The position numbers and the translations under genes were made by a program. From Variovorax brevis (lineage in GTDB: Bacteria > Pseudomonadota > Gammaproteobacteria > Burkholderiales > Burkholderiaceae_C): a stretch of DNA of 64,000 bases. The stretch's first letter is position 1. Each line of letters starts with the position of its first letter. Below are positions 26,367 through 34,889 of this stretch, piece by piece. A model generated the notes under the pieces. That model saw nothing but the letters and a program-made list of their open reading frames with translations. It was not told the origin of the DNA and did no database searches. Where the stretch lies: the NCBI RefSeq assembly GCF_030317105.1, contig NZ_JASZYG010000001.1:372001-436000 (forward strand), written 5' to 3'.

Positions 26367-28064
26367 TCAGAAAGAGGTCTTGAAGGTGAGGCTCACGAAG
26401 CCGCGGTCCTTGAGCAGCGTCGTGAAGCCGTTCTGGCTGGTGACCGCGGTGCCGTTGGTGCTGCGGTATTCGCCGAGGTAGTCGATGTATTTCAGGTCGA
26501 AGCGGTACTTCTGGCGTACATCGACACCCAGGCCAACGCTGTAGTTGCCATTGCGCTGGTTGCCGCCGAAGACCGTGGCAGCGTTGCCGCTGAGGCCCAC
26601 CGCGTAGGTCATGGGCGCATAGAGATCGATGCCGGGCCACACCTGGTACCAGGTGGGCGTGAACGCGAAGCCGGCGCCGACGTAGTTCTTGGTGGTACAG
26701 CCGTCCCACTTGTCCTTGCCGGCGCAGGCCGCGAAGCCTTCGGCAAAGAACAGGTTGGCGCCGCTGTTCACCTTGGCCCATTGCGACCACACCAGTTCGG
26801 CCGCCCAGGTGGCGGTGTCGAACAGCGGGGTCTTGTTGATCACGCCCACGGCGTTGACGAGCCCGTGGTAGGTGTCGCCGCGCGGGCCCTTGGTGTCGCC
26901 TTGCGCGGGCAGTCCGGGCGCGATGCCCAGAACCGTGCTGTTGAGCGGCGTGTTGTGGCGATAGGAGAGTTCGCTGCCCACGCTGACGCCGGCGATGTTC
27001 TTCGCCAGGCTCACGCCGTACAGGTCGATGTTGTCGGCGTAGATGAGGTTGTAGCGGCTGACGCCGGGGCCGACCTGCGTCAGGAAGGTCTGCGGCAGCT
27101 TGTCGGCAAAGGTGCGCCAGTAGGCGCCCATGGTGCCGTCCAGCCATGCGGGGCTCCAGCGTGCCGAGAGGCCGCCTTCACCGCGCTGCTTGGGCTCCGA
27201 AGGGTCGCCGCGACGGGCGAAGCCCAGTGCGGGCGAGATGAACTGGCGGTCCGGGCCGTTGAAGGCGAAGTCCACCGGGCCGAGGTAGGTGCCGCCCTCG
27301 GGATAGCGGTAGGACTCCCACTCGAGCATGTACTGCGCGGCAACCGAGAGATCCTCGGTCAGCTGGGCCTGCGCCGACAACTGGTTCAGCGGGCGGAACA
27401 GTTCCTTGGCTTCCACGCCCGGCGTGGCGAAGCCCTTTTGCAGGTCCAGTGGGTTCTGCGCATAGGCCACGCCGTGCAGGTTGCCAGCGAGGAACAGCGA
27501 CTCGCCCCAGTACACGGTGTGGCGGCCCAGCTTGGCATTGACGGGCACTTCGCCGAGGTCGACGCCGCCGAAGACGAAGGCGTCGAGCAGTTCGCCCGAG
27601 GGGCCTTCGTAGTAACGGCGGGTGTAGTCGCTGTACTTCTTGCCGATGTAGCTGGGAATGTTGGACAGCGGCGGGTTCGGGTTGGTCTTGCTGTCCGCGC
27701 CGTAGGCGGCGTCATACCAGCCGGCGGCACTCACGCGACCGCCGTAGCGCTTCTTGTAGGCAATGTCGAATTCGGTCAGCAGGTCGAGGCGGTTCGAGAC
27801 GGTCTGGCCCTTGTTGAAGCTGTAGGTGCCTTCGTCCGATACGGCCGAGTTGCCGATCTTCGAGTCGCGCTCCTCGACACGGTTCGCGTAGTTGTAGCGC
27901 ACCGTGTTGTCCCAGCGCACCGACAGGTCGGGGTTGCCGGTCTCCAGTTCGAACGCGCTTGCGCCCGAAGCAAGAGTCACGAGGGCGACAGCTGCTGCGA
28001 CGGCAGCGAGTGGGAAGGACGAGCGGGCTTCGAGGGATCCCGTCTTGCGTTTGGCGTGGTACAC
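26367..28064 (-). CDS. DUF1302 family outer-membrane beta-barrel protein
   Basis: 565 residues starting at GTG 28064. A long signal peptide (core LAAVAAAVALVTLASGASA) precedes FELETGNPDLSVRWDNTVRYNY and a pattern of alternating aromatic strands ending RGFVSLTFKTSF with a terminal Phe, as in outer-membrane barrels. DUF1302 members are adjacent to DUF1329, BNR-repeat and RND genes in many proteobacterial clusters for hydrophobic substrates. First gene of this four-gene operon. It likely forms a channel for the same compound handled by the other three proteins. Confidence 0.85.
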   Translation of the reverse strand: MYHAKRKTGSLEARSSFPLAAVAAAVALVTLASGASAFELETGNPDLSVRWDNTVRYNYANRVEERDSKIGNSAVSDEGTYSFNKGQTVSNRLDLLTEFDIAYKKRYGGRVSAAGWYDAAYGADSKTNPNPPLSNIPSYIGKKYSDYTRRYYEGPSGELLDAFVFGGVDLGEVPVNAKLGRHTVYWGESLFLAGNLHGVAYAQNPLDLQKGFATPGVEAKELFRPLNQLSAQAQLTEDLSVAAQYMLEWESYRYPEGGTYLGPVDFAFNGPDRQFISPALGFARRGDPSEPKQRGEGGLSARWSPAWLDGTMGAYWRTFADKLPQTFLTQVGPGVSRYNLIYADNIDLYGVSLAKNIAGVSVGSELSYRHNTPLNSTVLGIAPGLPAQGDTKGPRGDTYHGLVNAVGVINKTPLFDTATWAAELVWSQWAKVNSGANLFFAEGFAACAGKDKWDGCTTKNYVGAGFAFTPTWYQVWPGIDLYAPMTYAVGLSGNAATVFGGNQRNGNYSVGLGVDVRQKYRFDLKYIDYLGEYRSTNGTAVTSQNGFTTLLKDRGFVSLTFKTSF

Positions 28065-28144
28065 GTGTTTCCAGGTCTTGGTTTGTGGTCGGATTCCCCT
28101 GCATGCAGGGGGCTGTGGAGCGTGTGAAATTCTGTAAGCGACGT

Positions 28145-28187
28145 CCCCACCCCAGCCCCTCCTTGGTGGAGGGGGCGAGGGGGTGGG
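28145..28187. repeat. GC-rich palindromic repeat, copy 2 (long hairpin)
   Basis: The core CCCCTCC (28156-28162), loop TTGGT and GGAGGGG (28168-28174) are extended on both sides by C-rich and G-rich arms, giving an imperfect stem of about 19 positions. It lies in the gap between the porin 3' end and the DUF1302 start, so it could terminate the porin transcript. It shares its core with the sequences at 4250-4270 and 30518-30536. Confidence 0.6.
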
Positions 28188-28297
28188 AAACCCTCAGGGC
28201 GTGCGCCTGGAGGCAGGTGCTCCGCCTGGAATCCGTGACCGCGGGCCTGGCAGCCGAAGCACGAATTCAGGGGTGGCCATGAGCACTTCGCCCGCTT

Positions 28298-29560
28298 TCA
28301 GAACGAGTGGCGGATGCCGATGTCGTACCCGACGGACGAGCTCGGCAAGGCGATGCCTGCACCACCGGGGATCGTGCCCGCGATGAAGGTGGGCGCGCCG
28401 GTGACGGCCAGCGAGGCGCCGTTCTTGTTTTTCAGGTAGGCGGCGGTCGTATACAGCGCCGTGCGCTTGGACAGGTTGTGCACGTAGCCAAGGGCCCACT
28501 GGTCGGACTTCGGCTCGTTCGTCACGCCGGCAATGTTCGCGCTCACGTGGTTGTAGTAGACCGCCGAGTAGGACGCCCGGATCACGCCGACGCCGACCGG
28601 CACGTTCACGCCGACAACGCCGCCATTGGCACCGGGCTTGGTGAACCCGGCTGGAATGGGCGAGTTGGCCGCCAGGTCGGTGACCTGCCTGTTGTTCGAA
28701 TACTCACCGAAAAGTTTTACAAGCCCGAAGTCGTACGAGGCACCCAGGTTCCAGGTGTCCAGCGTGGTCGTGCTGCCAAGGTAGTAGTTGGAGCCGATGG
28801 TGCTCTTGCCATAGGCAACGGCGACGTCGAGCGGGCCGCTGGCGTACCCCAGGCGGCCACCGATGTACCGGCCCACGCGCGTGTCGTCGGCCGTGGCTGC
28901 GAGCGCCGGGTTGGCGGCAATCGCGGCAGCGCCGGGAGGGGTCAGGTTGCCCGGGTTCGTGCTGACCTTCTCGTTCATGGCGTACATGAACTGGCCATAG
29001 AGGCCGCCCAGGTTGGAAGGCAGGAAGTAGCCGACCGAATTGGAGGCGCGAACGTAGTTGCGATTCGACTGGAAGCCGCTGTTGGGCACGCCCAGGGCGG
29101 TGCCGCCGCTGGCGGTCGCGATCAGGCTGGTGCCCACGCCGTTGGTGTTGAAGGGATCGAAGATGCCGTCGTTCCAGAAGGTCGGGACGTAGTCGCGACC
29201 CAGGCGCAGTTCACCGAGCGTGCCGGACAGGCTCACCGTCGAGCGCCGGTTGAAGCTCAGGCCGCCGCCCGTCGCGGCGCCGCCGCCGTTGTCGATGGTG
29301 AGCCCCGCTTCCAGCCAGAAGCCGGCGGAGACGCCGCCGCCCAGGTCTTCCGTGCCGCGCAAGCCCAGGCGGCTGTTGTTGTAGCCACCGCTGGACAAGA
29401 CCGTCTGGCTCTTGGTGACCGTTACTCCGGCCGGCGTTTCCGACTGGTTCTTGTAGCCGCTGACGGCGACGTCTGCCACGCCGAACAGCGTCACCGACGA
29501 TTGGGCCGAGGCGGCGCCGGCAACAGCCAGCGAGGCCAGGGCGATGAGGGATTTCTTCAT
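28298..29560 (-). CDS. Gram-negative trimeric porin (Burkholderiales type)
   Basis: 420-residue general porin. Signal peptide MKKSLIALASLAVAGAASA is followed by QSSVTLFGVADVAVSGYK, the standard first strand of beta-proteobacterial porins. LGLRGTEDLGGGVSAGFWLE and the constriction-loop region follow, and the protein ends DIGIRHSF with the terminal Phe needed for Bam recognition. The start at 29560 follows a GGAGA site; the frame's longer N-terminal extension is not porin-like. It is transcribed alone, about 80 bases after the DsbA-family gene in the same direction. Confidence 0.93.
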   Translation of the reverse strand: MKKSLIALASLAVAGAASAQSSVTLFGVADVAVSGYKNQSETPAGVTVTKSQTVLSSGGYNNSRLGLRGTEDLGGGVSAGFWLEAGLTIDNGGGAATGGGLSFNRRSTVSLSGTLGELRLGRDYVPTFWNDGIFDPFNTNGVGTSLIATASGGTALGVPNSGFQSNRNYVRASNSVGYFLPSNLGGLYGQFMYAMNEKVSTNPGNLTPPGAAAIAANPALAATADDTRVGRYIGGRLGYASGPLDVAVAYGKSTIGSNYYLGSTTTLDTWNLGASYDFGLVKLFGEYSNNRQVTDLAANSPIPAGFTKPGANGGVVGVNVPVGVGVIRASYSAVYYNHVSANIAGVTNEPKSDQWALGYVHNLSKRTALYTTAAYLKNKNGASLAVTGAPTFIAGTIPGGAGIALPSSSVGYDIGIRHSF

Positions 29561-29643
29561 TTCCGTATGTCTCCAGAGTGAATGCGGGCGAGCGAGCGCC
29601 GCGGAACGTGCCGCTCGAAGCTCCCGGTGGTTTTGAATTGAAG

Positions 29644-30321
29644 CTAGGCGTCGAGCGCCCGCAACATGAGGTCGAGCAGCGCATCGGGCGATGCGGCGCC
29701 CGATAGCGCGAACGATTCGTCGAGAACAAAGCAAGGCACCCCGCTGATCGGATAGCGGAGCCTTGCGGGCACATGAGGGTCGATGCCAGCTTGCGCATCC
29801 CCGGCGTCGAGCCCGCACTCCAGCGCCAGTCGCTTGAGTACGGACGTATTGCCGATGTCTTCGCCCTCCATGAAATAGGCCGTGAAGATCCGCTGGATCA
29901 AACGGGCCTGCTGCGCGTCGGTGCCGTGGACGGCCGCCTGCGCGAGCAGCGCGTGGGTAGCGGCGGTGTTCGGCAACACCCCGATTCGATCGAACGCGAA
30001 GCGGATTCCCGCGGCGGTGCCGGCTTGCTGCACCTGCGCACGGCGCATTGCGACGGCTTCGGGGCTGCCGAGGCGATTCACGTAGAACGCCTGGTAGGGC
30101 AGGCCGCCCACCGGGGTGTCGGGGAGCAGGGGATACGAACACCACACGACTTGCAGTTGCACATCGGGCCGCAGCTCTGCCAGCCGGCTCGCGGCGGTGT
30201 CGAGATGGCGTGCTCCGATCAGGCACCACGGGCAGACGAAATCAAGGAAAACCTCGACCTTGAGCGAAGACTTCACGGTCTCGCTGCCTTGGCGTACCAG
30301 TACTGGTTCAGGCGAATTCAT
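29644..30321 (-). CDS. FrnE-like DsbA family oxidoreductase
   Basis: 225-residue thioredoxin-fold protein. The active site is Cys30-Pro-Trp-Cys33 in DFVCPWCLIG, and a cis-Pro segment ISGVPCFVLDE lies near the C-terminus; both are FrnE/DsbA-domain traits. No signal peptide is visible, so it is probably cytoplasmic, as FrnE proteins and 2-hydroxychromene-2-carboxylate isomerase relatives are. Length fits FrnE. Reaction in vivo is unknown. Confidence 0.88.
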   Translation of the reverse strand: MNSPEPVLVRQGSETVKSSLKVEVFLDFVCPWCLIGARHLDTAASRLAELRPDVQLQVVWCSYPLLPDTPVGGLPYQAFYVNRLGSPEAVAMRRAQVQQAGTAAGIRFAFDRIGVLPNTAATHALLAQAAVHGTDAQQARLIQRIFTAYFMEGEDIGNTSVLKRLALECGLDAGDAQAGIDPHVPARLRYPISGVPCFVLDESFALSGAASPDALLDLMLRALDA

Positions 30322-30603
30322 GAATCGATCCTGTGTGCGTGATGCGGTGTGCGGCTACCGGGTGCCAGTCGCGACGCGTGACGCGCAATTCGTGCAAACA
30401 CGCTCTGAGGAAAGCCATGCCGTTCTCCGGTGGGGTGAGCCGCGCCCGACGCTGCGGCAACGAAGAATGGGAGGTGTCGGGCTATGCGTAAATTTATCGC
30501 CCGGCCCTGCGCGCGCCCCCCTTCCTGAGGGAGGGGAAGGACGTAAACAGCGGACTTGCCTTGCGTCTCCAGAAGTCCTGGAGCGCCATGTCCGCGATTG
30601 AAG
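30322..30603. other. 282-base gap with palindromic repeat copy 3
   Basis: Lies between the FAD oxidase 3' end and the 5' end of the DsbA-family gene. It holds the third GC-rich palindrome (30518-30536) and must hold the promoter for the DsbA-family gene. No recognisable ORF. Confidence 0.5.
30518..30536. repeat. GC-rich palindromic repeat, copy 3
   Basis: CCCCTTCC (30518-30525), loop TGA, GGGAGGGG (30529-30536). One G-T wobble apart, it repeats the design of the copies at 4250-4270 and 28145-28187, and it again sits at a transcript end (downstream of the FAD oxidase gene). Confidence 0.55.
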
Positions 30604-31980
30604 TCAATGGATCCCGAAGATCGCGCCGAGCGCCTCATTGACGAACAGGTCGTCCGGATCCACGTTCATCTGTTGGCGGACAGCCAGGAATTCATCGATT
30701 TGGGAAGCGAAAGCCTTTCGCATGGCGGTGGGTGCGTCGGGCATGTACTGGAACGCCTTGGCCCAATGCGTGCGCGCGCGGGGAAGTTCGGCCATCCACA
30801 CCGACAGGACCTCGGCCGCGAATTCGGCGAACAGCGGGGTCTTGTGATAGCTGAAGAGTTCCGCCATGCAAGTGCGTGTGTTGCCCCGGCATGACGAGAG
30901 AAGCGCATCGCTGTTGCGTATGAAGCGAAATCCCAGCGTCGAGTTGAGCGGGTACTGGCCGCGCACCTTCCATTCGTCGACCTTGGCCGCGGTCAGGGCA
31001 AAGGCTCTTCGCACGCTGTCGAATTCCTCATCGATATCAAAGACCACTTCGATGTCCAGAAGGCGGTAGCGATCCAGAAAGAAACCATAGTCCGCGCAAT
31101 GCACATAGTGCGTGATGCTGGAGACATAGTCGCCCGGATCGAGCATCTGAAAACTGGCGCGCAGCACGTCGGGGATGAGTGACGGGTTGGATTCGATCGC
31201 GTCCAGCGCAAGCGCGCTTCCGAATTCATAGAGCCGGTCGCGAAAGGCGTTGGCCGGCGGCGCAAAGCTGTTGCGCGTGACGGGCAAGTCTGTCTTGTTG
31301 GCCTTCTGCATCCACAGGCTGTCGTTGAAGGGCATCCAGGAGACTTCGGCGTAGTCGTTGTCCATCACCAGGCCTTTCACTCCCGCGAGCGCGGTGTCGA
31401 CGCGTTCCTTCCATTCGACAACGTGGACATTGAACATGGGAAGCACACGAATGCGGTAGCGCGTGACGATGCCCAGCATGCCGAGCGACAGGCGCAGCGC
31501 ATTCATCACCTGGTCACCGTCGCGCTCGAGCGAGTACTCGCGCAGTTCGCCCTGCGAGGTGACCAGTTCGACGCCTTCGATCCAGTCCGAGACGGACGGC
31601 GTGTCGATGCCGGAGCCGTGACACCCCGTGGAGAAAACGCCGCCCATGGTGGCCTCGCCCAGCCCGATGCCCACGCTGGAAGGGACGCAGACCTTGCGAT
31701 CCAGCATGAATTGCGCGAGCTGATCGACCGTGACCCCCGACCCCAGGGTGAGCACACCCGCTGCGGCGTCGAGCGAGAGCTCGGCAAAGTTCGCCATGCT
31801 GATGAGCAATCCGCTGGTCTGCACCAGCGGACTCCAGCTGTGGCCGCTGCCGACCACACGCACGCGCTGCTTCGTCCTGCGTGCCTCGGCCAGCACCGCG
31901 CACAGCGCTTCGACGGTGACGGGGGCATGGATGCCCGCGGGGGTGGCCGTGACGTTGCCGGCCCAGTTTTGCCAGATCAC
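30604..31980 (-). CDS. FAD-linked oxidase, D-arabinono-1,4-lactone oxidase-like
   Basis: 458 residues of the FAD_binding_4 plus ALO type. The FAD-binding half shows VRVVGSGHSWSPLVQTSG near residues 41-58 (His in the position that is often 8-alpha-linked to FAD), VSVDQL-like LGSGVTVDQLAQ, and GEATMGGVFSTGCHGSG near residue 107. The C-terminal substrate domain has the ALO-like FRFIRNSDALLSSCRGN and NVDPDDLFVNEALGAIFG. Family members oxidise sugar lactones or alditols with O2. It follows the GMC gene by 10 bases, so two flavoprotein oxidoreductases are made together. Confidence 0.85.
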   Translation of the reverse strand: MIWQNWAGNVTATPAGIHAPVTVEALCAVLAEARRTKQRVRVVGSGHSWSPLVQTSGLLISMANFAELSLDAAAGVLTLGSGVTVDQLAQFMLDRKVCVPSSVGIGLGEATMGGVFSTGCHGSGIDTPSVSDWIEGVELVTSQGELREYSLERDGDQVMNALRLSLGMLGIVTRYRIRVLPMFNVHVVEWKERVDTALAGVKGLVMDNDYAEVSWMPFNDSLWMQKANKTDLPVTRNSFAPPANAFRDRLYEFGSALALDAIESNPSLIPDVLRASFQMLDPGDYVSSITHYVHCADYGFFLDRYRLLDIEVVFDIDEEFDSVRRAFALTAAKVDEWKVRGQYPLNSTLGFRFIRNSDALLSSCRGNTRTCMAELFSYHKTPLFAEFAAEVLSVWMAELPRARTHWAKAFQYMPDAPTAMRKAFASQIDEFLAVRQQMNVDPDDLFVNEALGAIFGIH

Positions 31981-31990
31981 AGCGGCCCCT

Positions 31991-33901
31991 TCAGTTCAGT
32001 TCGTTGCCGCGGCGCAGCGCGTCAACCAGGTAGCTGCCGACGCGCATGGCGTTGGCCATGGCCGTTGCCATCGGGTTGACGCCCAGCGATGTGGGAAAGC
32101 AACTGGTGTCGACGACGAAGACGTTGGGGACCTCGTGCATGCGGCAGTGGCGGTCGAGCACGGACGTGCGCGGGTCGTCGCCCATGCGGCAGGTGCCCAT
32201 CTGGTGGTCGCCGAAGAGCGTGAGCAACTGCGGGTCGGACAGCGTGAAGTCGATGCCGATCTTTTCGTAGACCGCGAAGATTTCCCGAAAGCGCGCCTTC
32301 ATCAAGCGGAACAACAGTTGCTCGTGTTCGCCGAAACTGCGCGTGATGCGTGCGACCGGCAAGCCGTACTCGTCCACGTACTGCGGATCCAGCGTGACGC
32401 GGTTGCGCGGCATCGGATGGTCGTCGCCCGTGGTGCGCAGGTCCAGCTGGCGCGTGTAGTCGTCCATCTGGCCCAGGAGGTCCATGCCGATGGCGCCCCC
32501 CTGAAGCGAATTGACGGCGCCGTGCAGCGGGTTCTTCTTTTCCGCGGCCGTCATGATGCCCATCTTCCACCAGGAGTCGGCGGTCTCGCCCGGAATGAAG
32601 TAGTTGTCGTAGCTGGTGGTCGAGCCGATGTTGCCCAGCTCGGGGTGCAGCAGGCCCTGGTATTGCGGTGGCAACTGCACGCTCGAACTCATGTTGAAGA
32701 GATGGAACATCACGTTGCGGCCGACGTTGCCGTAGCGGTTGCCCAAGCCTTCGGGCGGTCCTGACATCAGCAGCAGGCGGGCGGACTGCACGGCCCCGCA
32801 GGACAACACCACATACTTCGCGAGCACTTCGTGCTTCACGGGCCGGTCGGGATCGGTGATGTCCAGATAGCGCACGCCATTCGCGCGCCGCAGGCGAGAG
32901 TCGTACAGCACCTCGTAGACCTTGGCGTTGCAACGCACGTCGGCATGCTCGGGCAGGTCGCGCATCTCCACCAGCGTGGTCGAGAAGACGCCGCTCTTGG
33001 GTGCATTGCTGCCCCAGCAAATGAAGTCTTCGCAAAAGCCGCACATGTTGCAGGCCGCGCGCACGCGGTCGGACCACAGCGCTTCGGGATCCTGGTGCCA
33101 GAAGGCGCTGCCCGGGCCATCCGGGACGGTGCTGGCAGCCTTGGCCAACTCCGCACGGGTACGGTAGCCATCGCTGCCGGGGTTGACCAGTGCGGTGGGA
33201 ATGGGCAGGCACGTCACGCCGGCCGCCTGGGCACCGTCGAAGAAGAACTGGCCCACCGGTTTTTGCGGATAGGGTGGTGACGGATAGGGAAAGGTGGACT
33301 CCCAGCGGCCATAGCCGGCGACGTCCGGGTTCAGTGTCTTGAAGGCCTTGTACCAGGGGCTGCCCACCAGGGCCTGGTTCATCGCCTCTCGGTCGCCATT
33401 GACGGCCAGCATTGCCTCGGTGACGTTGAAGTAGGGCTCCATCTCGTCATAGGACACCGGCCAGTCGGCGACGTCGTAGCCCCATGCCCGGAATTGATCG
33501 AGCTGGCCCGTTTTTGTGTAGTGGCTGCGCAGCCGGAAATCGATGGGCAAGGCGCGCACGGCCCAGCCGCCCCACAGGTTGGAGCCGCCGCCCAGGGTCG
33601 TCGCACTCCATCCGCCGATCATGTTGGAGTTGAGCGGGCGGGCTTGCAGTTCCTCGGTGGGCCTGAAGGTGTTGTAGTCGCCCCGCGGCTGGCGTTTGCC
33701 GTCCGGCTTTTGTTGCTGGAATCGATATTCGTCGTGCAGGCCGGGGTCGAAAGGCGTGTTCACTTCCTCCTTCGGCAGCGACCAGTCGGCGCCCTGGTCG
33801 AGCACGACGACGCGGTAGCCGGCCTTGGCCAGCATCCAGCTCAGGGTGCCTCCGCCGCCGCCGGAGCCCACGATGACAAAGTCCACGCGACGTTGGTTCA
33901 T
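31991..33901 (-). CDS. GMC family oxidoreductase
   Basis: 636-residue flavoprotein. The dinucleotide-binding motif GSGGGGGT lies at residues 12-19 after FVIV, the FAD signature GGGSNLWGGWAVRALP near residue 100, and the C-terminal domain with GDHQMGTCRMG and a VVDTSCFPTSLGVNPMATAMA segment, which holds the catalytic His/Asn region of GMC enzymes (glucose/methanol/choline and gluconate dehydrogenases). A Cys-rich stretch, CNMCGFCEDFICW, near residues 290-300 is typical of the gluconate-2-dehydrogenase-like GMC branch. The start at 33901 overlaps the preceding gene by four bases. Confidence 0.88.
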   Translation of the reverse strand: MNQRRVDFVIVGSGGGGGTLSWMLAKAGYRVVVLDQGADWSLPKEEVNTPFDPGLHDEYRFQQQKPDGKRQPRGDYNTFRPTEELQARPLNSNMIGGWSATTLGGGSNLWGGWAVRALPIDFRLRSHYTKTGQLDQFRAWGYDVADWPVSYDEMEPYFNVTEAMLAVNGDREAMNQALVGSPWYKAFKTLNPDVAGYGRWESTFPYPSPPYPQKPVGQFFFDGAQAAGVTCLPIPTALVNPGSDGYRTRAELAKAASTVPDGPGSAFWHQDPEALWSDRVRAACNMCGFCEDFICWGSNAPKSGVFSTTLVEMRDLPEHADVRCNAKVYEVLYDSRLRRANGVRYLDITDPDRPVKHEVLAKYVVLSCGAVQSARLLLMSGPPEGLGNRYGNVGRNVMFHLFNMSSSVQLPPQYQGLLHPELGNIGSTTSYDNYFIPGETADSWWKMGIMTAAEKKNPLHGAVNSLQGGAIGMDLLGQMDDYTRQLDLRTTGDDHPMPRNRVTLDPQYVDEYGLPVARITRSFGEHEQLLFRLMKARFREIFAVYEKIGIDFTLSDPQLLTLFGDHQMGTCRMGDDPRTSVLDRHCRMHEVPNVFVVDTSCFPTSLGVNPMATAMANAMRVGSYLVDALRRGNELN

Positions 33902-34698
33902 GAGCTTGCCCTTTCGGTCGCAGGCGCAACGGCCTTGCGAAGGTCGGCCTGGATCTGCGCCACGAAGCGCGTGACCGCTTCCCCGGCCTGGGCGGGCGTG
34001 TTCTTGTTGCCGCGTCTTCGCGCCTGTCCCAGTTCGGTCAGCACTGCGGTTGCATAGCTGGGTTGGCCGGGTACGGCAGACTCGTTTCGCATGCCCAGGA
34101 GCGCATACAACACGTCGGCGGCAAACTGGTTCATGAAAACGCTGGCGGGGTACACGGTGCCTGGCCAGGCGGGCAGTGTGTCGGTGAAGAGCGCATGCGC
34201 CAGGGCCTCCCAGCCCGCGTCGTCGTGTGGTCTCGAGACGCCCAGGCAATAGGCCAGGTCGCGCAGCGTGTCGGCGTAGAAGGGCAGGCGGGCGATCTGC
34301 TGGTTCTGGCTGTCCAGCAGCACGTTTTGCGAGGGCACGATGCCGAAGGATGCGAACTCCTCCAGGCCCCTTTCAGCGCGCCAGGCCGCAACGCGATCCA
34401 GTGGCGAAGCCGCCAGCGGTTGAGCGGCGACGCGCTGCCAGCGTGCCTGCGCCTGGATGTCGTCCGAGGTCTCGCGCAGCAGGCCTTCGAAAAAGCAATC
34501 GAAGCCGGTGTCCGCCGGGGTCAAGGACTGCCCCGGTGCCCGCCAAGGCATGGGTTGGCCGGCGAAGGTCGGGTCGGCCTGCGGGTTGTAGGCCTTCAGT
34601 GCGATCCAGCGCTGCAAGGGCACGGCGCCCTGCGCCAGGGCCGCCAGATCGGCGCGCATCGTCGGCGTGAGCAGGTCCTCGATTCTCGGCAATGACAT
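33898..34698 (-). CDS. Unrecognised protein translationally coupled to the GMC oxidoreductase
   Basis: 266 residues, no signal peptide or membrane segments, mostly helical in appearance. Pattern landmarks are RIEDLLTPTMRADLAAL at the N-terminus, FFEGLLRETSDDIQAQ, and YPASVFMNQFAADVLYALLG. I do not recognise it firmly; position and size suggest a small partner subunit like gluconate 2-dehydrogenase subunit 3, but the usual signal of that family is absent. The GMC start overlaps its stop by four bases (ATGA), which argues for stoichiometric production. GGAGG precedes its ATG at 34698. Confidence 0.65.
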   Translation of the reverse strand: MSLPRIEDLLTPTMRADLAALAQGAVPLQRWIALKAYNPQADPTFAGQPMPWRAPGQSLTPADTGFDCFFEGLLRETSDDIQAQARWQRVAAQPLAASPLDRVAAWRAERGLEEFASFGIVPSQNVLLDSQNQQIARLPFYADTLRDLAYCLGVSRPHDDAGWEALAHALFTDTLPAWPGTVYPASVFMNQFAADVLYALLGMRNESAVPGQPSYATAVLTELGQARRRGNKNTPAQAGEAVTRFVAQIQADLRKAVAPATERASS

Positions 34699-34889
34699 GG
34701 GTGCCTCCGGGGGGAAAGGTCGGGCCTTGCGCCATTCGGATGGCGTCTCGATTCTTCTGGGCTCGCGTCGTTCAGACCTTTGAGGGTCTTCAAAAGAGAG
34801 CGAGCACTAACACCAAATGGAAGCGCAGCGTAGTGATCATCGGCAACGAAGTCAATCAGCCAAAAAGTCGAGGGCATGCGGATCTGCAC

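Noticed and set aside
26052..28127. 691-residue + strand frame across DUF1329 and DUF1302
   Set aside because: Shadow frame with no recognisable domains; the minus strand encodes secreted proteins with proper signals.
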